Shown: piece by piece, positions 1 through 5,010 of the stretch
Position numbering within the stretch: position 1 is the stretch's first letter
Layout: each line of letters starts with the position of its first letter
Assembly: GCA_002346225.1 (NCBI GenBank)
Contig: DDYY01000039.1
Span: 1 to 5,914 of the forward strand
Direction: 5' to 3'
From: Bacteroidetes bacterium UBA3022
Lineage (GTDB): Bacteria; Bacteroidota; Bacteroidia; Chitinophagales; BACL12
DNA: 5,914 bases
Program-made: the position numbers and the translations under genes
The notes under the pieces: model-generated
Database searches by the model: none
The model's input: the letters and a program-made list of their open reading frames with translations, nothing else
What the model was told of the DNA's origin: nothing

Positions 1-9
1 GCTGTCCTT

Positions 10-69
10 GGGTTTTTTTATTACTAAAATGCTGCAACGGGGTTGCGCATTTTAGTAATAAAAAAACCC
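10..69. repeat. Perfect 23-bp inverted repeat forming a long hairpin
   Basis: Bases 10-32 are the exact reverse complement of 47-69. The spacer 33-46 contains a further GCAAC (34-38) and GTTGC (42-46), so the whole element can fold as one 28-bp stem with a single unpaired T at 33 and a GGG loop. Each arm begins with GGG and seven Ts read outward-in, so each strand carries a terminator-like T tract. On the minus strand that tract is the tail of the tRNA terminator (60-92). On the plus strand it may be the tail of a terminator for a gene left of the window, which cannot be seen. The symmetry continues well past the T tracts, which an ordinary pair of back-to-back terminators would not need. The 9-mer GGGGTTGCG occurs both in the spacer (39-47) and just after the terminator hairpin (89-97). 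Confidence 0.85.
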
Positions 70-92
70 CTCCCACCTTACGGTTGGAGGGG
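60..92 (-). terminator. Intrinsic terminator of the tRNA-Ser/tRNA-Pro unit
   Basis: Read on the minus strand, a stem of CCCCTCC with GGAGGGG (92-86 with 73-67) is extended by three more pairs past one mismatch, with a four-base loop. It is followed directly by seven Ts (66-60). It starts eight bases after the 3' end of tRNA-Pro, so it is the natural end of that transcript. Confidence 0.85.
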
Positions 93-100
93 TTGCGATG

Positions 101-174
101 TCGGGGTGGCAGGATTTGAACCTACGACCTCCTGCTCCCAAAGCAGGCATTCTGCCGGACTGAACTACACCCCG
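101..174 (-). tRNA. tRNA-Pro (anticodon TGG)
   Basis: The 74-nt minus-strand gene folds as a complete cloverleaf. The acceptor arms are CGGGGTG (174-168) and CACCCCG (108-102), with discriminator A at 101. The anticodon stem CCTGC/GCAGG encloses the loop TTTGGGA (142-136), which places anticodon TGG at 140-138 and decodes CCN proline codons. The T loop is TTCAAAT, a slight variant of the usual TTCGAAT/TTCAAAT forms. CCA is not encoded, so it must be added after transcription, as is usual in Bacteroidota. The gene lies 10 bases downstream of tRNA-Ser and eight bases before a terminator, so the two tRNAs are very probably cut from one precursor. Confidence 0.97.
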
Positions 175-184
175 AAAAAAAGAG

Positions 185-273
185 CGGTGAGGGAGGGATT
201 CGAACCCTCGGTACCAGTTGCCCAGTACGACAGTTTAGCAAACTGTTGGTTTCAGCCACTCACCCACCTCACC
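185..273 (-). tRNA. tRNA-Ser (anticodon GCT)
   Basis: This is an 89-nt class II tRNA on the minus strand. The acceptor arms are GGTGAGG (273-267) and CCTCACC (192-186), with discriminator G at 185, the serine identity base. The anticodon stem ACAGT/ACTGT holds the loop TTGCTAA (241-235), giving anticodon GCT at 239-237 for AGC and AGU codons. The long variable arm expected of tRNA-Ser is present, built around GTAC repeats at about 211-228. The T arm GAGGG-TTCGAAT-CCCTC is canonical. CCA is not encoded. It is the first gene of the tRNA-Ser/tRNA-Pro unit, with a promoter box about 40 bases upstream. Confidence 0.97.
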
Positions 274-314
274 AAAATATGGATCGGCTGATTATCCACT
301 TTTTAAGCGGACAG

Positions 315-350
315 CAAAGGTAATAAATAGGTTGATTTGTACACCTACAA
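315..350 (-). promoter_or_regulatory. Probable promoter of the tRNA unit
   Basis: On the minus strand TACCTTTG (322-315) matches the Bacteroidota -7 consensus TAnnTTTG exactly. A TTG (350-348) lies upstream and could serve as the -33 element, but the 25-base gap is longer than usual. Transcription would start near 308, about 35 bases before tRNA-Ser. The -7 box is seen directly; its use is inferred from position. Confidence 0.5.
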
Positions 351-364
351 TGACCATATGTTTT
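336..364 (+). promoter_or_regulatory. Possible plus-strand promoter before the 378-475 repeat
   Basis: TTTG (336-339) and TATGTTTT (357-364, seven of eight positions of TAnnTTTG) are separated by 17 bases. A start would fall near 371, just before the left arm of the 12-bp inverted repeat at 378. The region is AT-rich, so a chance match is quite possible. Confidence 0.25.
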
Positions 365-377
365 AGAATTTTATTTT

Positions 378-475
378 CAGGGTAGCATAAAACCATTTCC
401 GGCCAGACCAGTCGCCACTTTTTAATACCCCTAACAGGTGTGGAGCACCGGCATCTAACTTTGTATGCTACCCTG
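378..475. repeat. 12-bp inverted repeat bounding a 98-bp segment; candidate structured RNA
   Basis: Bases 378-389 (CAGGGTAGCATA) are perfectly complementary to 464-475 (TATGCTACCCTG), enclosing 74 bases. Inside, GGTG (437-440) can pair with CACC (446-449), and CCGG at 399-402 can pair with CCGG at 448-451, but no strong continuous fold is evident. The segment has no convincing coding frame and sits between the tRNA promoter and the dnaA terminator. It could be the closing stem of a small RNA or the terminal repeats of a small non-coding mobile element, although no clear target-site duplication is seen. I compared it by eye with the conserved core of bacterial SRP RNA and do not find a convincing match. 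Confidence 0.5.
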
Positions 476-496
476 TTCCGGCATTCCCTAAAACAC

Positions 497-523
497 AGAA
501 AGCAACCCGATGGGTTGCTTTCT
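497..523 (-). terminator. dnaA terminator hairpin
   Basis: A perfect 12-bp stem (497-508 with 512-523, arm AGAAAGCAACCC) has a three-base loop. It lies 21 bases after the dnaA stop codon. On the minus strand the descending arm ends GCTTTCT and continues GTGTTTT, a modest U-rich tail, which fits termination of dnaA. On the plus strand there is no T run after the stem, although the arm itself ends in TTTCT, so weak bidirectional action is possible. Confidence 0.75.
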
Positions 524-544
524 CATGTCCTTATGGCTGGTATC

Positions 545-1981
545 TTAGGAAATACTCATTTGAATCTTTTTGGTCAGGTCTTCTACGCTCTCCTTGAATT
601 TGGTATCGGTGTCCATCAGGTTCTGAATGGCCTGGCAGGAATGTATGACCGTACTGTGGTCGCGACCACCAAAATGTTTGCCGATGGACTTCAGCGAATT
701 CTTGGTGAAATTCTTACTGAGGTACATGCTCAGCTGGCGCGCCTGCACAATGGCTCTTTTGCGGGTCTTCTCTTTTAGCTTTTCTACCGGCACCTCAAAA
801 TAATCGCAAACCGCTTTTTGAATAAAGTCGATGCTGACCTCCCGGCTCATGTTCTTCACGAAGTTCTTTACAATCTTCTTCGCGAGGTCCAGGTCAATTT
901 GCTTTTTGTTCAAGGAGGCCTGTGCCAGCAAACTTACCAGGGCACCTTCCAGTTCTCTGATGTTATTGGTGATATTGTACGCAACAAATTCCACTACATC
1001 GGGCGGAAGCTCAATACCATCGGAGTACATTTTCTTCTCCAGAATGGCTACCCTTGTTTCAAAGTCAGGTGCCTGCAGGTCTGCACTGAGTCCCCACTTG
1101 AACCTGGACAGCAGTCTTTCTTCTACCCCTTCGAGGTCGCGCGGCGGACGATCGCTGGTAAGAATGATTTGCTTGTTTTCCTGGTGCAGGTGGTTGAAGA
1201 TGTGAAAGAAGATATCCTGCGTCTTGGCTTTGTTCGAAAAGAAATGGATATCATCGATAATGAGTACATCAATGAGTTGATAGAAGTGTACAAAGTCGTT
1301 CACCGAATTGTTCTTCAGCGATTCGATGAACTGGTTGGTGAACCTCTCTGCATTGGTGTACAACACGGTCTTGTTGGGGAAGTTTTGCTTCACCTCGTTG
1401 CCGATAGCCTGCGCCAGGTGCGTTTTGCCAAGGCCCACACCACCGTAAAGTACCAGCGGGTTGAAAGCGGTACCTCCCGGCTTCTGCGCCACTGCGTAGC
1501 CTGCGCTTCTGCACAAACGGTTGCAGTCGCCTTCTATGAAGGAGTCAAAATTGTAATTCGGATTCAAGCCCGATTCGATATTGACCTTTTTCAAACCGGG
1601 GATGACAAAAGGGTTCTTGATGGTGTTTCCCATAATTAGTGGTGCTGCTACTTCGGGGTTCTTATTGAACCCGGTGTTATAATTCGGATAATGTATAGTG
1701 GTAGGCGTATTGGATCCGGAGCTGTTCTCCACCACAATTCTATATTCCAGTCGTGCATTGGTGCCCAATTCTCTTTTGATGGTTTTGCGCAACAGCGCCA
1801 CATAGTGCTCCTCCAGCCATTCATAAAAAAATTGACTGGGTACCTGAATGGTCAACACTTCATCTTCGAGCTTAACGGGTTCAATGGGTTCAAACCAGGT
1901 CTTAAAACTTTGATGGTTAACATTGTCCTTAATAATTTTCAGGCAATTCGCCCACACCATTTCGTGATTCTTGCTGCTCAT
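545..1981 (-). CDS. dnaA: Chromosomal replication initiator protein DnaA
   Basis: DnaA is the ATP-dependent AAA+ protein that binds DnaA boxes at oriC, opens the duplex and recruits the replicative helicase. The 478-residue product has all four domains. Domain I (about 1-85) has the family's N-terminal pattern with W29 and F30. A variable Asn-rich linker covers about 86-140. The AAA+ domain has Walker A GGVGLGKT (180-187), Walker B LIIDDIHF (240-247), sensor 1 TSDRPP (275-280), the box VII arginines R289 and R293 (R293 matches the E. coli arginine finger) and sensor 2 R342 in IRELEGAL. The C-terminal DNA-binding domain carries the signature GGRDHSTVIHSC (438-449). The length is normal for Bacteroidota. 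The start is ATG at 1981 and the stop TAA, followed by a 12-bp hairpin. The upstream gap of 81 bases shows no clear TAnnTTTG box, so co-transcription with the nucleotidase genes is possible. dnaN is not adjacent. Confidence 0.98.
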   Translation of the reverse strand: MSSKNHEMVWANCLKIIKDNVNHQSFKTWFEPIEPVKLEDEVLTIQVPSQFFYEWLEEHYVALLRKTIKRELGTNARLEYRIVVENSSGSNTPTTIHYPNYNTGFNKNPEVAAPLIMGNTIKNPFVIPGLKKVNIESGLNPNYNFDSFIEGDCNRLCRSAGYAVAQKPGGTAFNPLVLYGGVGLGKTHLAQAIGNEVKQNFPNKTVLYTNAERFTNQFIESLKNNSVNDFVHFYQLIDVLIIDDIHFFSNKAKTQDIFFHIFNHLHQENKQIILTSDRPPRDLEGVEERLLSRFKWGLSADLQAPDFETRVAILEKKMYSDGIELPPDVVEFVAYNITNNIRELEGALVSLLAQASLNKKQIDLDLAKKIVKNFVKNMSREVSIDFIQKAVCDYFEVPVEKLKEKTRKRAIVQARQLSMYLSKNFTKNSLKSIGKHFGGRDHSTVIHSCQAIQNLMDTDTKFKESVEDLTKKIQMSIS

Positions 1982-2062
1982 GTAACTATTAAAGTTGCCT
2001 TAATTATTTATTAACAGATTGGGTAGGCGAAATTGTTGAAAAAATTCATGACAAAAAAATTT

Positions 2063-2995
2063 TCACCCTCTTGATTTTTTAGTGACAATAACAGGTTGAG
2101 TGTAACGCCAATTTTTTCTTTTCACTTCATCATAAATTATATTGAGTCTACCTAACATGACTCCACCCCAACCTACCTGATTGATCAAGACGGCTTCGCC
2201 AACCGAATTTTTATAGGACAGTGGCTCATCAAAAAAGGTATGTGTATGTCCACCGAGTATCAGGTCGATGCCCGAAGTCGATGCCGCCAGTACCTCGTCA
2301 GAAACCTTGTTGTCCTTGTATGAATAACCCAGATGCGAGAGACAAATGACCAGATCACACTTTTCATCGTAGCGCAATATATCGGCCGTCTCCTGTGCCT
2401 TGACAATGGGATTATTGTACCCCGTTGCACCATAGAGTCGATCCGGAACCAGTCCTTTTAACTCTATACCCAATCCGAATACACCAATCTTCAAACGCCC
2501 TTTTTTGATGGTAGTATAGGGCTGTATCTTTTTATGCAATACGGTATCGGAAAAATCGTAGTTCGCTACCAGGAATGGGAATGAGGCTTTGGGCAATTGT
2601 GCAGCAAAGCCATCGAGGCCATTGTCGAAATCGTGGTTGCCCATAGTGGCTGCGTCGTACTGCATAGCACTCATCAACTCCAGTTCCGGGGCACCACCAT
2701 AGTAATTGAAATAAGGTGTGCCCTGAAAAATATCTCCGCTGTCGAGCAACAGCACATGCTGCTCGCTGTCTCTTATTTGCTGAATGATGGCTGCCCTTGC
2801 CGACATCCCTCCGCGACCTGCATAGCGTTGGTCATCATCCGGGAATGGATCGATGCGCGAATGCATATCGTTCGTATGGAGTATGGTAAGTGAAGTAGCT
2901 GCTCCTGCTGCAAGCGCCTCCATGGGCAACCAGCCGGAACCCAGCAGCAAGCCACCGGTTGAAAGTTGTCGAAGAAAAGTACGTCTGCTACTCAC
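2063..2995 (-). CDS. Tat-exported metallophosphatase, 5'-nucleotidase N-terminal (catalytic) domain
   Basis: This is the catalytic, two-metal phosphoesterase half of a UshA/CD73-type 5'-nucleotidase, which removes phosphate from nucleotides outside the cytoplasm. The metal-binding motifs occur in the usual order: NDMH, GD-IFQGT, GNHDF, SHLG and GGHTH. Numbered from an upstream TTG at 3019 (318 residues) these are D51, H53, D96, N128, H129, H229, H258 and H260. The protein ends soon after the metallophosphatase fold and lacks the C-terminal substrate-binding domain, which the overlapping upstream gene encodes. The N-terminus SSRRTFLRQ followed by a hydrophobic stretch is a twin-arginine signal. 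No ATG precedes the signal. I favour GTG at 2995 (310 residues, 8-base overlap, signal starting MSSRRTFL) over TTG at 3019 (32-base overlap); both are in frame. The exact substrate cannot be read from the sequence. Confidence 0.9.
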   Translation of the reverse strand: MSSRRTFLRQLSTGGLLLGSGWLPMEALAAGAATSLTILHTNDMHSRIDPFPDDDQRYAGRGGMSARAAIIQQIRDSEQHVLLLDSGDIFQGTPYFNYYGGAPELELMSAMQYDAATMGNHDFDNGLDGFAAQLPKASFPFLVANYDFSDTVLHKKIQPYTTIKKGRLKIGVFGLGIELKGLVPDRLYGATGYNNPIVKAQETADILRYDEKCDLVICLSHLGYSYKDNKVSDEVLAASTSGIDLILGGHTHTFFDEPLSYKNSVGEAVLINQVGWGGVMLGRLNIIYDEVKRKNWRYTQPVIVTKKSRG

Positions 2996-3725
2996 TGATT
3001 GTCCGGTTATCTGTTTCAATACTTAAAGCCTCACCTCCTGCACTGCGGTTTTCAATTCCACGGATTACAATATCTCTGACAGTAATGCCTGCATCCTCCA
3101 GCGAGGCATCTGTCAGCATCTCCAATCCGTCGCCACCCCGCGCCATGTAGTCATTCATTACCACATGATAAACTGCGGAAGTATCGAAAGGCTGTCCCTG
3201 CACCAACACATCAACTGCTGCTTCATTGCTGATGGTCAGCTGCAAACCACTCTGAGGCCAGCCTCCGGCAGCTGCCAACTTATTCAATAACCGGGCGGTA
3301 GAATAACCATCTAATGTAACCATTACCATAGTATTATCAAAGGGAAGCAGTTCAAAAATTTTTCCCTTGGTAACCTCACCTTTGTAAATAGCATCTATCC
3401 TTATACCACCATAGTTATATACCGCAAAATCGGGTTTGTGCTGAAACAAGGTGTCGCCGGCTTCCAACATGATATCCGTTATCAGATTGCCTATGGCAGA
3501 TTCCGGCTTTCCTTTCTTCCAGTCCTGCGCAGCCTGGCCAATTACCTTCTCCATCTCCGCCTGCAGCCCTTCCCGGTAGGGGGCGATGATGCATTGCAAC
3601 AAGGTATCATCGCTCTGTACCTGTATCTGTTCATAGGTATAGCCTGTAGCCTGGTAGTAACGGCAGCCGGCGAGAAGCGACAAGAAAACGACACCGGGAA
3701 GGAATAAGTAGTGTAGGGATTTCAC
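2988..3725 (-). CDS. Lipoprotein with 5'-nucleotidase C-terminal (substrate-binding) domain
   Basis: The 245-residue product consists of a lipoprotein signal (lipobox LLAG-C21) and a 5_nucleotid_C-type domain, the half that binds the nucleoside in UshA and human CD73. Family motifs are ESAIGNLITD (75-84), NYGGIR (104-109), ELLPFDN (125-131) and NDYMARGGDG (191-200). F129 in LPF matches the CD73 adenine-clamp residue F417, and R109 matches R395. The second clamp position, an aromatic after GGDG in CD73 (F500), is L201 here. No metallophosphatase motifs are present, so the protein alone should not be catalytic. It starts with GTG at 3725. Its stop overlaps the start of the catalytic-domain gene, which suggests translational coupling and a two-subunit enzyme or a periplasmic pair. 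A protein with another ligand remains possible because of L201. Confidence 0.88.
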   Translation of the reverse strand: MKSLHYLFLPGVVFLSLLAGCRYYQATGYTYEQIQVQSDDTLLQCIIAPYREGLQAEMEKVIGQAAQDWKKGKPESAIGNLITDIMLEAGDTLFQHKPDFAVYNYGGIRIDAIYKGEVTKGKIFELLPFDNTMVMVTLDGYSTARLLNKLAAAGGWPQSGLQLTISNEAAVDVLVQGQPFDTSAVYHVVMNDYMARGGDGLEMLTDASLEDAGITVRDIVIRGIENRSAGGEALSIETDNRTISE

Positions 3726-3737
3726 AGGCTAAATTTT

Positions 3738-3745
3738 CAAAAATA
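3738..3745 (-). promoter_or_regulatory. TAnnTTTG box before the nucleotidase pair
   Basis: TATTTTTG on the minus strand fits the Bacteroidota -7 consensus exactly, 12 bases upstream of the GTG start at 3725. No TTG or TTTG occurs at the usual -33 distance. If used, the message would have only a very short leader. The box also overlaps the T-rich tail of the weak hairpin at 3753-3775. Confidence 0.28.
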
Positions 3746-3752
3746 AAGTCAT

Positions 3753-3775
3753 TCCCACCTTAGATTCGGGTGAGA
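3753..3775 (-). terminator. Weak terminator after the unknown membrane-protein gene
   Basis: A 7-bp stem (TCTCACC at 3775-3769 with GGTGGGA at 3759-3753 on the minus strand) has a nine-base loop. It contains a G-U pair that would be an A-C mismatch on the other strand, which points to minus-strand function. The tail ATGACTTTATTTTTG is T-rich but interrupted. Partial termination between 3807 and 3725 is plausible. Confidence 0.38.
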
Positions 3776-3806
3776 TTATTTTATTGTTACTTAGAATAGA
3801 AACTTC

Positions 3807-4337
3807 TTAGCGCTCGTACAACATCATCACTTCCTGCTTGAGTGACAGTATGGCTTTTTGGGTAGCTGTATCCTCTTCCTGTTCTGCCATCTTATTGATG
3901 ATGTGCTTGCTGAGGTCGATGGACGACGCATCGGGACGCAGTTCCATCGCGTTGCGGTTAATGATGCTCTTCATCTCCTCCTTGGCAGCTTTCACCACCT
4001 CCCAGGTTTTTGGGGAGATATACAACTGCTGGCTGAGGTTGTGTTCGTACTCCATGTTGACATTGCTGATGAGCGCCGCCCGAAACTGGGCCACTGTCAT
4101 TTCACTTTGCCGAACGCGCGGAAGCAGATTATTGAGGCTTATCCGCTCCATAAATAATATGAGGCGCTCATACGCCTGCAAACGAACGGGCAGCGACTGG
4201 CGAATTTGCTGCTCCCTGAATTCGAGCAAACGCAATTTGTACTCCTTGTCGAAAAAGGCTTTTACCATAAAAAAGGTAATCAGAAAAACGATGAGGGAAG
4301 GGATGGTATAGGCGAGAATTTGCAAGGCAGTATCCAT
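3807..4337 (-). CDS. Conserved membrane-anchored protein of unknown function
   Basis: I do not recognise a named function. The 176-residue product has one hydrophobic segment at about 7-29, preceded by few charged residues and followed by a charged stretch (KAFFDKEYKLRLLEFREQQ). This suggests an N-terminal membrane anchor with the rest in the cytoplasm. The remainder looks helical and is rich in charged residues. A compact stretch PVRLQAYERLILFMERI (50-66) has the look of a conserved core and resembles hypothetical proteins common in Bacteroidota, as I recall them. No cysteine pairs, metal motifs or nucleotide-binding motifs are visible. The start is ATG at 4337 and the stop TAA. It diverges from the Fe-S carrier gene, sharing a 96-base intergenic region, and lies 81 bases upstream of the nucleotidase pair on the same strand. 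It is clearly a real gene, judging by its intact frame and protein-like composition. Confidence 0.85.
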   Translation of the reverse strand: MDTALQILAYTIPSLIVFLITFFMVKAFFDKEYKLRLLEFREQQIRQSLPVRLQAYERLILFMERISLNNLLPRVRQSEMTVAQFRAALISNVNMEYEHNLSQQLYISPKTWEVVKAAKEEMKSIINRNAMELRPDASSIDLSKHIINKMAEQEEDTATQKAILSLKQEVMMLYER

Positions 4338-4408
4338 AGTATTACAAGTTTAAAGTAGAAGCCTAAAGTTACGTTGTATGAAACTTAATGCATCCATCGT
4401 CCGTTTAT

Positions 4409-4416
4409 TATCTTTG
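4409..4416 (+). promoter_or_regulatory. Probable -7 box of the Fe-S carrier promoter
   Basis: TATCTTTG matches TAnnTTTG exactly, 17 bases before the ATG at 4434, so transcription would start close to 4423 with a leader of about 10 bases. A well-spaced -33 TTG is not evident; the nearest TTG (4374-4376) is 32 bases away. Confidence 0.5.
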
Positions 4417-4433
4417 AATAAAAATTTACAGGC

Positions 4434-4781
4434 ATGTCAGAAGTAATAATGGAATCACCTATAACCCTCACTGAGGGTGCGTATACCGAGTTGAAGAAAC
4501 TCATCACAGAGAAAAACATCCCCGAAAACTTTTTTCTGCGCGTAGGTGTGAAAGGTGGCGGTTGCGCCGGACTCTCCTACATTCTGGGATTCGATAGCAA
4601 AAAAGACAGCGATCAGGTGTATCAATACAAGGATCTCACCGTACTCATGGACAAAGCCCAGGGCATGTACCTCGTGGGCATGGAAATCGACTTTGTAGAT
4701 GGACTGAACAACCGCGGATTCAGCTTTAACAACCCTAACGCAGTAGAAACCTGCGGATGCGGTACCAGCTTCTCCAGCTGA
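4434..4781 (+). CDS. A-type iron-sulfur cluster carrier (HesB/IscA/SufA/ErpA family)
   Basis: Proteins of this family accept Fe-S clusters from the ISC or SUF scaffold and pass them to target apoproteins in the cytoplasm. The 115-residue product covers the family's full length. It has the three cluster-ligating cysteines: C44 in GGGCAGLSY, and C107 and C109 in the C-terminal CGCG motif, matching IscA C35, C99 and C101. The blocks YLVGMEIDFVDG (79-90) and FNNPNAVETCGCGTSF (98-113) are typical. ATG at 4434 is preferred because of the nearby -7 box, but an in-frame ATG at 4449 would remove only five non-conserved residues. No suf or isc genes are adjacent, so the gene stands alone between a divergent gene and its own terminator. 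Sequence alone does not decide between the names iscA, sufA and erpA. Confidence 0.95.
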   Translation: MSEVIMESPITLTEGAYTELKKLITEKNIPENFFLRVGVKGGGCAGLSYILGFDSKKDSDQVYQYKDLTVLMDKAQGMYLVGMEIDFVDGLNNRGFSFNNPNAVETCGCGTSFSS

Positions 4782-4803
4782 TATCCTAGGCAAAATAAAC
4801 AGG

Positions 4804-4832
4804 AGCCGTCCTCTTAGGGGCGGCTTTTTTTT
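4804..4832 (+). terminator. Intrinsic terminator of the Fe-S carrier gene
   Basis: The stem AGCCGTCC (4804-4811) pairs with GGGCGGCT (4818-4825) with one U-G pair on the plus strand. It is followed by eight Ts (4825-4832). It begins 22 bases after the TGA stop. The wobble pair would be A-C on the other strand, so it acts on plus-strand RNA. Confidence 0.9.
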
Positions 4833-4836
4833 GGGC

Positions 4837-4872
4837 AAAAAAAAGCACCCTGCCTTGAACAGACAGGGTGCT
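4837..4872 (-). terminator. Minus-strand intrinsic terminator with no visible gene
   Basis: A perfect 9-bp stem (AGCACCCTG at 4844-4852 with CAGGGTGCT at 4864-4872) has an 11-base loop. On the minus strand it is followed by an uninterrupted T run (4844-4837), as in a strong terminator. On the plus strand there is no T run after the stem. No minus-strand gene is seen to the right, where the aminotransferase reads the other way. It may end an antisense or small RNA, or just block transcription into the Fe-S carrier gene. Confidence 0.75.
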
Positions 4873-4916
4873 AACAAGTCAACCTTTACCCTTTAGTTGT
4901 AACACTTATCTATCAG

Positions 4917-4962
4917 ATGCAACCGGTTGGAAAAGCGTTGCATACCCCTGCAATTTTTTTTT
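4917..4962 (+). promoter_or_regulatory. Attenuator-like alternative hairpins in the aminotransferase leader
   Basis: Two structures compete for the same bases. ATGCAAC (4917-4923) can pair with GTTGCAT (4937-4943) over 7 bp. Alternatively TTGCA (4938-4942) can pair with TGCAA (4949-4953), immediately followed by nine Ts (4954-4962), which resembles a terminator with a short 5-bp stem. This is the layout of transcription attenuation. A 33-codon frame (4917-5018) starts within it and runs into the aminotransferase start by eight bases; five of its codons are Phe, but the T-rich DNA could explain that. No known riboswitch was recognised. Confidence 0.3.
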
Positions 4963-5010
4963 CAACCCCGCATATTTTCTCGCTAAGCAGGAATTTCTTA
5001 CCTTTTAGAG

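Noticed and set aside
43..291. Plus-strand 82-codon open frame
   Set aside because: It runs antisense through both tRNA genes; its GFEPTT- and GFEPS-like stretches are the classic false translation of tRNA T arms.
378..475. SRP RNA (4.5S) or a known riboswitch
   Set aside because: The minus strand contains GGCCGGAAATGG, vaguely like the SRP tetraloop region, but the conserved internal-loop sequence that should follow is absent; no known riboswitch core was recognised.
378..475. Miniature transposable element
   Set aside because: The 12-bp terminal repeats fit, but the flanks share only TT on each side, so no convincing target-site duplication supports transposition.
440..778. Plus-strand 112-codon frame
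   Set aside because: It crosses the dnaA terminator hairpin and then runs antisense to the 3' end of dnaA, with no family motif.
818..1639. Long plus-strand frame of 273 codons inside dnaA
   Set aside because: It lies entirely antisense to the highly conserved dnaA and its translation resembles no protein family; it is a shadow of the codon structure.
1982..2062. Replication origin upstream of dnaA
   Set aside because: The stretch is AT-rich, but only one degenerate DnaA box is seen and no box cluster, so oriC is not supported here.
4455..4877. Minus-strand 140-codon frame opposite the Fe-S carrier
   Set aside because: It covers two terminators and the antisense of a conserved gene; the orphan minus-strand terminator lies at its beginning rather than after its stop, so it does not support this frame.
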